Notes: generated by a model not told the origin, from the sequence alone. Positions 8,974-16,428 are shown, numbered from the stretch's first letter. The stretch: 34,334 bases of DNA from Pedobacter ginsenosidimutans (GCF_001442625.1 NZ_LMZQ01000052.1:1-34334); one strand, 5' to 3'. Made by a program: numbers and translations.

Positions 8974-10488
8974 ATGAAAACCAAAACCGCATTAAACCCT
9001 ACCATTTTTGTAATATTTGGTGGAACAGGTGATTTAAACAAAAGAAAATTAGCACCTGCCCTATATAATTTATTTATTGAGGGTTACATGCCAGATAAGT
9101 TTGCCGTTATTGGTACCGGTAGAACCGAATTTACCGACGATAGCTACAAAGCTGCTTTAGAAGATGCTGTAAATCAGTTTTCACGCAGTGGAAAAGTAAA
9201 AAAAGAGAAATGGGACGATTTTGCAAAGACTATGAGTTACTGTCCTACCGATTTTGCTCAGCCAAAAACTTTCGAAAACCTTAAGGCAACTGTAGAAAAA
9301 TATCAAAAAGAATTTGGAGTTGGAACACAGGTAATTTTCTATCTGGCCGTTGCACCTAATTTCTTCCCGATTATTGCTGAATGTTTGCAGAAATATAAAC
9401 TTACGCAAGATGAAGACAATAGCCGTATCGTTATCGAAAAACCTTTCGGTCATGATTTAGAATCAGCAAAAGAACTGAATACATTATTGAGCACCATTTT
9501 TACCGAGAAGCAGATCTATCGCATCGATCATTACTTAGGTAAAGAAACCGTACAAAACATGATGGCTTTCCGTTTTGCCAATGCATTGTTCGAGCCGTTA
9601 TGGAACAGGTCTTATATCGATCACGTTCAAATTTCGGTAACCGAACAGTTAGGTGTGGGCGATCGTGGAGGTTATTATGAAGGCTCTGGTGCTTTGAGAG
9701 ATATGATCCAGAATCACCTGCTACAATTGCTTTGTTTGGTTGGAATGGAAGCACCAATTAATTTTGATGCCGATGAAATCAGGAATCGTAAGGTTGAGGT
9801 TTTAAGAGCGATGCGTCCTTTTTCTGCAGAAGATATCCGTTTTCATACTGTTCGGGGTCAATATAGTAAAGGTTGGGTTGAAGGCAAGGAAGTTCCTGGA
9901 TACCGTCAGGAAAAAGGTGTTGATGCACACTCTAATACCGAGACTTTTGCTGCTGTTAAATTCCATATCGATAACTGGAGATGGCAAGGTATTCCTTTCT
10001 ATTTAAGAACCGGGAAACGCTTAAATCAAACTTCATCTTTAATTACTATTCAGTTTAGAGATGTGCCACATCAGATTTTCTCATCAGGAGTAACTGAAAA
10101 TTGGCAACAAAACAGGTTAGTAATCAGCATACAGCCAGAAATGAGTATCCGTATGCAGGTACAAGCCAAAAGACCTGGATTGGATATGGTATTAAATCCT
10201 GTTGATATGGTTTTCGATTATAAAGGAACTTACGAGGGTGATACCCCTGAGGCTTACGAAACCTTATTATTAGATGCCATGATGGGTGACCAAACGTTGT
10301 TTATGCGTGGCGATCAGGTAGAAGCAGCATGGGAACTGGTCATGCCGATTTTAAATACATGGGAAAGCAAAAAATCAATCAATTTCCCTAATTACCCTGC
10401 CGATAGCTGGGGACCAGAAGAAGCTGAAGCACTTATTGCAAGAGATGGTTTCCACTGGTTTAACTTGCCATTGAAGAATAAGGAATAA
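8974..10488 (+). CDS. zwf: Glucose-6-phosphate 1-dehydrogenase
   Basis: The enzyme oxidises glucose-6-phosphate to 6-phosphogluconolactone with NADP(H), the entry step of the oxidative pentose phosphate pathway. It has 504 residues, normal for the family. Diagnostic segments are the dinucleotide loop IFGGTGDLNKRKL (14-26), EKPFGHD (155-161), the active-site signature RIDHYLGK (183-190) and the catalytic His248 in MIQNHLLQLL. The C-terminal structural domain is complete. It lies 29 bases after gnd. The lactonase gene pgl follows after a 120-base gap that carries a palindromic repeat. Confidence 0.97.
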   Translation: MKTKTALNPTIFVIFGGTGDLNKRKLAPALYNLFIEGYMPDKFAVIGTGRTEFTDDSYKAALEDAVNQFSRSGKVKKEKWDDFAKTMSYCPTDFAQPKTFENLKATVEKYQKEFGVGTQVIFYLAVAPNFFPIIAECLQKYKLTQDEDNSRIVIEKPFGHDLESAKELNTLLSTIFTEKQIYRIDHYLGKETVQNMMAFRFANALFEPLWNRSYIDHVQISVTEQLGVGDRGGYYEGSGALRDMIQNHLLQLLCLVGMEAPINFDADEIRNRKVEVLRAMRPFSAEDIRFHTVRGQYSKGWVEGKEVPGYRQEKGVDAHSNTETFAAVKFHIDNWRWQGIPFYLRTGKRLNQTSSLITIQFRDVPHQIFSSGVTENWQQNRLVISIQPEMSIRMQVQAKRPGLDMVLNPVDMVFDYKGTYEGDTPEAYETLLLDAMMGDQTLFMRGDQVEAAWELVMPILNTWESKKSINFPNYPADSWGPEEAEALIARDGFHWFNLPLKNKE

Positions 10489-10532
10489 TAAGTTGATGGT
10501 ATGGACAACTAGTCGCATAGCCATAAGCAAAT

Positions 10533-10591
10533 TGTCATGCTGAGCTTGTCGAAGAACTTACAATAGGTGTTTCGACAGGCTCAACATGACA
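10533..10591. repeat. Palindromic intergenic repeat between zwf and pgl
   Basis: The 21-base arm at 10533-10553 (TGTCATGCTGAGCTTGTCGA plus A) is nearly the reverse complement of 10571-10591, with two differences that still allow G-U pairing in RNA. The loop is 17 bases. It resembles the dispersed GTCATnCTGAGC repeats of Sphingobacteriaceae. It could stabilise or partly end the gnd-zwf message before pgl. Confidence 0.75.
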
Positions 10592-10608
10592 TTATTTAAT
10601 ATATAAAA

Positions 10609-11334
10609 ATGAATCTACTCATATACAAAACATTAGAAGAACTGAATCAGGATCTGGCAGATTATGTAATTAAAATTGCAGAAATGTCTATCGAAGAAAA
10701 CGACCGCTTTAATTTCGTATTAACTGGCGGCAGTTCTCCTAAAGCACTCTATCATCTTCTGGCTACAGAAGGCCAGCATAGAATTGATTGGGAAAAAGTA
10801 TACTTCTTCTTTGGTGATGAACGCAACGTTCCTGCTAATGATGATAATTACAACGGATTAATGGCTAAAAAAGCAATTCTTGACCCACTAGGCATTAAAG
10901 AAGATCATATTTTTTACGTTAATACCACTTTGGCTCCAGAAAAAGCAGCTATCGAATATAAAAAAGCAATCGACAAGCATTTTAATGGTGAAGACATTGT
11001 TTTCGATTTGATTCTTTTAGGTATGGGCGATGATGCACATACAGCTTCGATTTTCCCGCACACCACTTTAGTTAAAGATGAAGAGGTAAATGTGGCTTCC
11101 GTTTATGTAGAGAAATTGGATACGTATCGCATCAGTTTTACAGCACCATTAATCAACAAAGCCGATAATGTAGCATTTTTGGTTTTTGGAGAGAATAAAG
11201 CCGAAGCCTTGAAACATGTTATTGGCGATGAGCAAAAAGATGTTGCGACGTACCCTTCGCAGTTGATTGATCCGATTGATGGAAAATTAACCTGGTTTAC
11301 TGATGAGGCTGCAACAAAATTATTAGAAGATTAA
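10609..11334 (+). CDS. pgl: 6-phosphogluconolactonase
   Basis: This 241-residue protein of the glucosamine-6-phosphate isomerase/6-phosphogluconolactonase superfamily is of DevB type. It hydrolyses 6-phosphogluconolactone to 6-phosphogluconate, joining the reactions of Zwf and Gnd. Motifs seen are the phosphate-binding LTGGSSPKALY near residues 38-48, the FFGDERNVP.DDN..Y segment near 66-80, and LILLGMGDDAHTASIFP near 134-150, where the catalytic His of GxDAHTAS is present. It follows zwf on the same strand after a repeat-bearing 120-base gap. With gnd and zwf it completes the oxidative branch in one cluster. Confidence 0.95.
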   Translation: MNLLIYKTLEELNQDLADYVIKIAEMSIEENDRFNFVLTGGSSPKALYHLLATEGQHRIDWEKVYFFFGDERNVPANDDNYNGLMAKKAILDPLGIKEDHIFYVNTTLAPEKAAIEYKKAIDKHFNGEDIVFDLILLGMGDDAHTASIFPHTTLVKDEEVNVASVYVEKLDTYRISFTAPLINKADNVAFLVFGENKAEALKHVIGDEQKDVATYPSQLIDPIDGKLTWFTDEAATKLLED

Positions 11335-11340
11335 AAAATT

Positions 11341-11694
11341 ATGATGTCTGAAGAAAAACATTTATCAGACTTTTTAAACGGAAAAACGGAATATACTTTA
11401 GGGTTATTCCGTTTTTTTATTGAGCAATTGACGGAATTAGGAGAGATAAATCTCAGACCTACAAAATCCATGATTGCAATCGAATCAAAAACCAATTTTG
11501 CATGTATTACGCAATTGGGTAAAAATTTTATTCATGTGGTTATTCCTTTCGATCAACCATACGAAAACAATCTTTGCTTCACTAAGATTGCACAAGTACC
11601 AGGAACAGGTCAATTTAACCATCATTTGAGGATCTTCTTTAAAGAAGATATCAATGATGAAGTGAAAAGCTTTTTGAGGCTGGCAATGGAATAA
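11341..11694 (+). CDS. Small DUF5655-like protein
   Basis: The predicted protein has 117 residues and no signal peptide or membrane segment. The pattern F..FFIEQL.ELG.I...PTKSMIAIESKTNFACITQLGKNFIHVVIPF resembles the DUF5655 fold, often found alone or fused to other domains and without a firmly known biochemical role. It begins 6 bases after the pgl stop, so it is probably the last gene of the gnd-zwf-pgl operon. Two adjacent ATG codons are possible starts. A strong terminator-like hairpin lies within its first 26 codons (see separate entry), which could make its expression conditional. The family call is from motif resemblance only. Confidence 0.7.
   Translation: MMSEEKHLSDFLNGKTEYTLGLFRFFIEQLTELGEINLRPTKSMIAIESKTNFACITQLGKNFIHVVIPFDQPYENNLCFTKIAQVPGTGQFNHHLRIFFKEDINDEVKSFLRLAME
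11382..11418 (+). terminator. Terminator-like hairpin inside the DUF5655 reading frame
   Basis: AAAAACGGAATA (11382-11393) pairs perfectly with TATTCCGTTTTT (11405-11416) around an 11-base loop, and the T-run extends to 11418. This is the shape of an intrinsic terminator for transcripts from pgl. It lies 48-84 bases downstream of the pgl stop but inside the next gene's coding sequence, about codons 14-26. Confidence 0.6.
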
Positions 11695-11883
11695 CGCGTT
11701 TTTTAACCACAGAGTACACGGAGGAAGACGCAGAGATCGCAGAGTTCGATGCAACTATCCTATATAATATCCGTCATTTCGACTGAAGCGCAGCGAAATG
11801 GAGAAATCTATATAGATAAATTAAATTTTCCTTCACAAAAAATCCTGAAACAAGCTATCATTGACGGAATCCAATAGCGCGGC

Positions 11884-11952
11884 CGTCATTCCCGCGCAGG
11901 CGGGAATCTTAAAGCGCTTGCATTACGATTCCCATCCAGTTGGGGGATGACG
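11884..11952. repeat. CGTCATTCCCGCGCAGGCGGGAAT-type palindromic element
   Basis: The unit starts CGTCATTCCCGCGCAGGCGG, contains the hairpin ATTCCCGC/GCGGGAAT, and ends GGGGGATGACG, which inverts its start. The type is widespread between genes in many bacteria and is unlike the flanking repeats. Confidence 0.65.
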
Positions 11953-12085
11953 CTCTCTATCAGTGTAGGATTCGCAAAAAATCTGTCATTTACATTTATT
12001 TTTATTAAATAAATTATTCCTCAGGATGACGATCTTTAGCGCTGTTGAATGTTACTATCCGACAGTTTAATAAAAATAAATTTTA

Positions 12086-12109
12086 GTGTCAGATGGAAAC
12101 ATCTGACAC
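12086..12109. repeat. Perfect 10-bp hairpin with GAAA tetraloop
   Basis: GTGTCAGATG (12086-12095) and CATCTGACAC (12100-12109) pair perfectly around GAAA. No T-run follows on either strand, so it is a stable RNA hairpin or protein site rather than a classic terminator. Confidence 0.6.
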
Positions 12110-12172
12110 CACATATAAAACTGTTTGATAGATTTCTCCGCTTCGGTCGAAATGACGATCAAGTAGCGTAAT

Positions 12173-13054
12173 TTAATCCAATTTCTCTTCGATCAACAAC
12201 TTAATAATCCCGTCAGCCATTCCCACTTTAGGTACATAAATCTGTTTTATACCAGTCCATTTCATTAAGGTTAAATAAATCTCACAAGCCGGGATAATTA
12301 CATCGGCACGGTCGGGATTTAAGCCCAGCGTATTAATCCTTTCTTTCAATGAATAACTGGTTAATTTATTATACATCGAATTTAGCTTCTGCAACGATAA
12401 AGGTGCATTTTCCTTCTCATCCGACATGCGGAAAAGTTTATTGATGTTACCACCGGTACCAATTCCAGCTAAATGTTTATAGGCTTTTGTATGCTCTTTT
12501 ACCCAATCTTTCATTTCATCCCAGGTTTCTTCTTTATCCTGGTTGTCGAGCATCCTGATGGTGCCTATATTGAAGGATCTTGATGCTTCTGGAGCACCTT
12601 TTACAAAAACCGACAGTTCGGTACTACCTCCACCCACATCAATATATAGGTAATTTTTATTTCCGTCTAACTCTTCTTCAATATGGTTAGCATAAATAAT
12701 ATTTGCTTCCCGCTGCCCCTCAATAATTTCTAAGGTAACGTCAGCTTCCTTTTTAATCAGCTTAACAATGTCTTCTCCGTTACGGGCCTCGCGCATAGCA
12801 GATGTTGCACAGGCTAAATATTCAGAAACGTGATAAACATCCATCAGATTCTTAAAAGCAGTCATGGTTTTTACCAGATCTGCAGATTTTTTCTCCGAAA
12901 TATATTGATCTAAGAATGCATCATCTCCCAACCGGAGCGGCACACGTATAAGGGTATTCTTTTTGTACTTATATTTTCCGTCCTGTTTGCTAATATCAGC
13001 AATGAGTAACCTCACCGCGTTCGAACCGATATCTATAGCTGCGTATCTTAACAT
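12173..13054 (-). CDS. ppx: Ppx/GppA-type exopolyphosphatase, short form
   Basis: The protein would release phosphate from polyphosphate ends, or hydrolyse pppGpp as GppA does. It has 293 residues, just the two actin-like domains, compared with roughly 500 in E. coli Ppx. The C-terminal HD-like region is therefore absent, as in the known short bacterial forms. The motifs are the phosphate-1 loop AIDIGSNAVRLLIAD (7-21), the central DVGGGSTELSVF and the second-domain GIGTGGNINKLFR. The start codon shares one base with the ppk1 stop (TAATG), so translation is coupled to ppk1. Pairing a synthase with a degrading enzyme in one operon is the usual ppk-ppx arrangement. GppA activity is not excluded. 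Confidence 0.9.
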   Translation of the reverse strand: MLRYAAIDIGSNAVRLLIADISKQDGKYKYKKNTLIRVPLRLGDDAFLDQYISEKKSADLVKTMTAFKNLMDVYHVSEYLACATSAMREARNGEDIVKLIKKEADVTLEIIEGQREANIIYANHIEEELDGNKNYLYIDVGGGSTELSVFVKGAPEASRSFNIGTIRMLDNQDKEETWDEMKDWVKEHTKAYKHLAGIGTGGNINKLFRMSDEKENAPLSLQKLNSMYNKLTSYSLKERINTLGLNPDRADVIIPACEIYLTLMKWTGIKQIYVPKVGMADGIIKLLIEEKLD

Positions 13055-15114
13055 TATGATTGATGCTTGGTTTTTAAATAGTTGTAGATGTCTACCTGCG
13101 CCCTTATCTTTTTACTTAATCTGTTTTTATGGTATTTATTATTGTTCAAAATATTAATCTGCCTCGATTTGGTATTATCCTGCAGTTGCAGATCGATGAT
13201 ATCCTGTATTTCCTGTTTCACATCATGATCTAAAACCGGGAATCCCACCTCTACCCGGTGTTCGAAATTTCTGCTCATTAAATCTGCAGATGATAAATAC
13301 ATGTCGTTTTTACCGTTATTGCCAAAAATATAAACCCTGGCATGTTCCAAAAACTTATCGATGATACTAATGGCGGTAATATTTTCACTAAAACCCTTTA
13401 CTCCAGGTACTAAACAGCAGATACCACGGATAATCAGCTGAACTTTAACCCCAGCATTGCTCGCATCGTAAAGTTTGGCAATAATCCCTTCATCTGCTAA
13501 ACTATTTACCTTTAACATGATGTAGGCGAGTTTGCCTTGTTTAGCATTCCTGATTTCGCGGTTAATAAAATTGACCAATTTCGATCGGCTCTCCAGCGGA
13601 GAAACAATCAGGTGTTTAAATCCTTTGGTTACGGTACGTTTGCTCAACGCATCAAAAAGTTTTACCAGATCGTTGGTAATCTCTTTCTTCGCGGTAAAAA
13701 TACTATGGTCGCAGTATAAACCTGCTGTTTTCTCATTAAAGTTTCCAGTTGCTAAGTTTGCGTAATAAACCGGCTTATCTTTTTCAATCCGTTTAACCAA
13801 ACAAATTTTAGAGTGTACTTTATAGTCGGTTAAGCCATAATTTACCTTAACACCCTCCTCCATTAAGCGGCTGGTCCAGTAAATATTAGCCTGTTCATCA
13901 AAACGGGCTTTAAGTTCCAATAAAACAGAAACTGCTTTACCATTTTTAGCAGCGTTGATTAATGCATTGATTACTTTTGAGTTTTCGGCTAAGCGGTATA
14001 AAGTAATCTGTATTTCGGTTACTTTAGGATCAATTGCAGCTTCACGCAAGAACAAAATAATATAGTCATAAGATTGGTAGGGTAAATTCACCAAATAATC
14101 GCGCTGGGCAACTTTATTAAACATACTTTGGGTTCTGTGCAAATCGTGCACCTTTAGTGGCACATTCGACGCATATTCCAATTCCTTTTTACCAACATTT
14201 GGGAAAGCAATAAAATCGCCAAACTTATGGTAACGGTTACCCGGAATTAAACTTTCAGCCTCAAGCTTAAGTTTATTTACCAGTACAGTAAGCATATTTA
14301 AAGGCATCGCCGAATCATAAAGCAAACGCATTGGTTTCCCTTTTTTACGTTTTTCTAAACTGCTTTTTAAATCATCGATAAATTTATCATTAATGTTTTT
14401 ATCAATATCTAATTCGGCATCCCGTGTTAACTGGATAGAATAAGCCTCTAAATTATCGTAAGTGAAAACATAAAATATATCATCTAAACAATACCTGATA
14501 ATGTCTTCGGCAAGAATAATAAATTTTAGATCGTTTGTTTCGGGGAGCACCAAAAACCGCGGCAAATTAGGCGGAATTTCAATGAGTGCATATTTCTCTT
14601 TAATTTTTGTATCTTTTTTCGAAAGTTTAACAAAAAAGTAGAGGTACCGGTCCTTCAGTTCTGGAAAAGGTTTATCCATATCCAGCATAATGGGAACCAG
14701 ATTAGATAAAATCTTATCCCTGAAATGATTTTTAACAAATTCGCCCCTGCTTACATTCAGTTGGGTATCGTTTAAGATAAAAATCCTGTTTTGAGCAAGT
14801 TCGTTTATTAGGGTAGCCTGAAAAAGCTGGTCGAATTTTCTTTCTTGTTTTACAACAATATTTTTAATCTCATTCAGAATTTTCTTTGGGTTAAATCCCA
14901 AAAGTGCTTTAGCCTTATCGTTCAGATTGGTTAGCCGGGTCATGGTGGCCACTCGCACACGGTAAAATTCCTCTAAATTTGAAGAAAATATAGATAGAAA
15001 TTTAATCCGTTCAATCAGCGGAACTGTTTCGTCGGCAGCTTCTTGCAGTACACGTTCGTTAAAGTAAAGCCAACTAATTTCGCGGTTTAAAAAAGGGATC
15101 TTCTTATTGCTCAT
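13054..15114 (-). CDS. ppk1: Polyphosphate kinase 1
   Basis: This enzyme polymerises the gamma phosphate of ATP into inorganic polyphosphate, reversibly. The 686-residue length equals the usual PPK1 length. The N-terminal domain opens with FLNREISWLYFNERVLQEA. The phospholipase-D-like catalytic domains carry His434 in YKVHSKICLV, equivalent to the autophosphorylated His435 of E. coli, and His591 in LEHARVYIFGNN, equivalent to His592. The segment SADLMSRNFEHRVEVGFPV follows. The stop overlaps the ppx start by one base. Directly 5' of the ATG is a terminator-like hairpin with a T-run, and further upstream a phased TTAACA array. Both suggest conditional expression, for example by phosphate supply. 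Confidence 0.97.
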   Translation of the reverse strand: MSNKKIPFLNREISWLYFNERVLQEAADETVPLIERIKFLSIFSSNLEEFYRVRVATMTRLTNLNDKAKALLGFNPKKILNEIKNIVVKQERKFDQLFQATLINELAQNRIFILNDTQLNVSRGEFVKNHFRDKILSNLVPIMLDMDKPFPELKDRYLYFFVKLSKKDTKIKEKYALIEIPPNLPRFLVLPETNDLKFIILAEDIIRYCLDDIFYVFTYDNLEAYSIQLTRDAELDIDKNINDKFIDDLKSSLEKRKKGKPMRLLYDSAMPLNMLTVLVNKLKLEAESLIPGNRYHKFGDFIAFPNVGKKELEYASNVPLKVHDLHRTQSMFNKVAQRDYLVNLPYQSYDYIILFLREAAIDPKVTEIQITLYRLAENSKVINALINAAKNGKAVSVLLELKARFDEQANIYWTSRLMEEGVKVNYGLTDYKVHSKICLVKRIEKDKPVYYANLATGNFNEKTAGLYCDHSIFTAKKEITNDLVKLFDALSKRTVTKGFKHLIVSPLESRSKLVNFINREIRNAKQGKLAYIMLKVNSLADEGIIAKLYDASNAGVKVQLIIRGICCLVPGVKGFSENITAISIIDKFLEHARVYIFGNNGKNDMYLSSADLMSRNFEHRVEVGFPVLDHDVKQEIQDIIDLQLQDNTKSRQINILNNNKYHKNRLSKKIRAQVDIYNYLKTKHQS

Positions 15115-15115
15115 T

Positions 15116-15149
15116 TAAAAAAATAAAAAATCCCTGCCAAAACAGGGAT
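15116..15149 (-). terminator. Intrinsic terminator-like hairpin directly before the ppk1 start
   Basis: On the minus strand ATCCCTG (15149-15143) pairs with CAGGGAT (15136-15130) around a six-base loop, followed by a T-rich run TTTTTATTTTTTT down to about 15117. The ppk1 ATG begins at 15114. It would end transcripts of the Lys/Ala-rich gene, and could also attenuate ppk1 itself. Confidence 0.75.
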
Positions 15150-15152
15150 GCT

Positions 15153-15160
15153 CAAAACTG
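15153..15160 (-). promoter_or_regulatory. Weak -7 promoter candidate for ppk1
   Basis: The minus strand reads CAGTTTTG, one base away from TAnnTTTG. It lies 8 bases downstream of the last TTAACA unit and just before the hairpin, so a transcript from it would begin at or in the hairpin. Confidence 0.35.
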
Positions 15161-15170
15161 CACATTAATT

Positions 15171-15209
15171 TGTTAAATCGATGTTAATTCATTTACTTGT
15201 TAATGTTAA
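15171..15209 (-). promoter_or_regulatory. Phased TTAACA array upstream of ppk1 (Pho-box-like)
   Basis: On the minus strand TTAACA occurs at plus positions 15204-15209, 15198-15203, 15182-15187 and 15171-15176. Three of the four copies start exactly 11 or 22 bases apart. OmpR-family regulators such as PhoB/PhoP bind 11-bp direct repeats, and the Bacillus PhoP unit is TTAACA-like. A role here is inferred from form and position. Confidence 0.4.
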
Positions 15210-15214
15210 CAAAT

Positions 15215-15844
15215 TTATTTTTTAGTTGGTGTTTTTACAACTTTCTTAACTGTGGGCGCAGCTTTAGCCGCTGTTTTTTTAACAACCGCTTCAGCTTTTT
15301 CTGATGTAGCTACCGGTGTTGCAGCTTTTTTAACTACTGTAGCCGCCTTTGAAGGTACTTTAGTGGCTGTAGCCACTGCTTTCTTCGCAACTGTTGCCGA
15401 TTCTTTTGCAGCTTTTTTAACTTCAGCAACCGGTTTTGCCAATACCTTTTCGGCTTTTTCTTCTGTTTCGATAGCAGCTACTTTGATACTTTGTACTACT
15501 GGTTTAGCCTTAGCTACTGCTTTCTTAACCACTTTTTCAGCAGATTTTTCAGATTTGCTTAATGCTTTTGCAACCGGCTTTTCCGCCGCTTTGGTCTTTT
15601 CTTTTGACGCACTTAATAAATCATCAATTTTTTGCCCCACATCTGCCTTTACGATGGTGAATTTCTTGGTTAATTTTTTAGCCACACGCTTACTCGCTTT
15701 CCCTACCTCCGTACTGATTTCAGATACATCATGACCTAAACTTTTGATCACATCCAAGAACTTATCGGTGATCGATTGTTCTAATTGTTTCTTCACTTCT
15801 TTTTTGGTGATCTTTTTTTGAGACTTAGGCTTAGTGGTTTTCAT
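15215..15844 (-). CDS. Lys/Ala-rich histone H1-like (AlgP/PhaF-like) protein
   Basis: This 209-residue, very basic protein has two parts. Residues 1 to about 85 form a plausible amphipathic region (KKEVKKQLEQSITDKFLDVI..LGHDVSEIST.VGKASKRVAKKL). The rest is low-complexity and rich in Lys, Ala, Val and Pro, with repeated KKA, VAKA and KPVA motifs like eukaryotic histone H1 tails, AlgP and the tail of phasin PhaF. Such tails bind DNA or polyanions. There is no signal peptide. It is encoded upstream of ppk1 on the same strand, separated by a terminator. A nucleoid-binding role is the default. Binding to polyphosphate is an inference from the neighbour and the charge. The repetitive composition leaves a long open frame on the opposite strand that is not a gene. 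Confidence 0.8.
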   Translation of the reverse strand: MKTTKPKSQKKITKKEVKKQLEQSITDKFLDVIKSLGHDVSEISTEVGKASKRVAKKLTKKFTIVKADVGQKIDDLLSASKEKTKAAEKPVAKALSKSEKSAEKVVKKAVAKAKPVVQSIKVAAIETEEKAEKVLAKPVAEVKKAAKESATVAKKAVATATKVPSKAATVVKKAATPVATSEKAEAVVKKTAAKAAPTVKKVVKTPTKK

Positions 15845-15920
15845 ATTATTTTTCGTTTTTTTGTGAGGATGGATTAATTTCTATTAAATCTACTTATTTT
15901 TTTACTTTAAAGCTAAAACC

Positions 15921-16412
15921 ATGCCTTCTTTTGATATTGTAAGTAAAGTTGATGCGCAAACATTAGACAACGCAATTAACAATGCTAAAAAAGAAATCCT
16001 TAACCGATTCGACTTTAATGGATCGAAAAGCACCATTGATCTCGATAAAAAAACAAACGTAGTAACCATCGTTACTGAAGATGATATGCGATTAAAAGCA
16101 ATCGAAGGTTCCATTATCTCGCGGATGATGAAACAGAATTTAGATCCGAAAAGCTTAGATTTTGGCGATGAGCATCAGGCTTCGGGCAACATGATCAGAA
16201 AAGAAATCAGTATTAAAGAAGGATTAGATAAGGAAGCAGCAAAAAAGGTTGTGGCAAAAATCAAAGCCAGTGGATTAAAAGTTCAACCTGCTATTATGGA
16301 TGACCAGGTTAGAGTAACCGCAAAAAAAATCGATGATCTGCAGGCCGTGATGAATCTTTGTAGAAATGAAGATTTTGGTCAGCCATTGCAGTTTATTAAT
16401 ATGCGTAACTAG
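15921..16412 (+). CDS. yajQ: YajQ-family nucleotide-binding protein
   Basis: This 163-residue protein has the full-length hallmarks of the YajQ (UPF0234) family: the start MPSFDIVSKVDAQTLDNAIN, NRFDFNGSKSTIDLDKK, and the end DFGQPLQFINMRN. The family has two RNP-like ferredoxin folds. Some members bind cyclic di-GMP and act with transcription factors, and others were reported to bind nucleic acid. It is a soluble cytoplasmic protein, divergently transcribed from the Lys/Ala-rich gene with 76 bases between them. It shares no obvious pathway with its neighbours. Confidence 0.95.
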   Translation: MPSFDIVSKVDAQTLDNAINNAKKEILNRFDFNGSKSTIDLDKKTNVVTIVTEDDMRLKAIEGSIISRMMKQNLDPKSLDFGDEHQASGNMIRKEISIKEGLDKEAAKKVVAKIKASGLKVQPAIMDDQVRVTAKKIDDLQAVMNLCRNEDFGQPLQFINMRN

Positions 16413-16428
16413 GTTAAATGTTTAAACT

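Larger units (their letters stand above)
11772..12157. repeat. Compound repeat bounded by inverted CGTCATTTCGA ends
   Basis: The left end reads CGTCATTTCGACTGAAGCGC and the right end GCTTCGGTCGAAATGACG. They are inverted versions of the same repeat end seen also at 24196-24234, 30646-30683 and 33476-33514. Other palindromes are nested between them. There is no reading frame inside, so if mobile it would be non-autonomous, like a MITE or REP cluster. Confidence 0.6.
11695..12172. other. 478-base convergent intergenic region made of palindromic repeats
   Basis: No gene is apparent between the converging DUF5655 and ppx genes. It holds a CCACAGAG...CGCAGAG fragment (11707-11744), a repeat end at 11772-11810, a GTCATTCCCGCGCAGGCGGGAAT-type element (11884-11952), a long-distance AT-rich inverted repeat (11994-12009 with 12066-12081), a perfect hairpin (12086-12109) and an opposite-facing repeat end (12130-12157). 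Confidence 0.7.

Noticed and set aside
12086..12109. Hairpin as terminator of ppx or DUF5655
   Set aside because: There is no T-run after the stem on either strand.
11695..12172. CRISPR array in the repeat-rich gap
   Set aside because: The repeats differ from each other, are inverted rather than direct and are not evenly spaced; no cas gene is present.
15252..15734. 160-residue open frame on the plus strand opposite the Lys/Ala-rich gene
   Set aside because: It is the complement of a repetitive Lys/Ala coding sequence; the protein is a low-complexity Ala/Thr/Phe string with no family resemblance.
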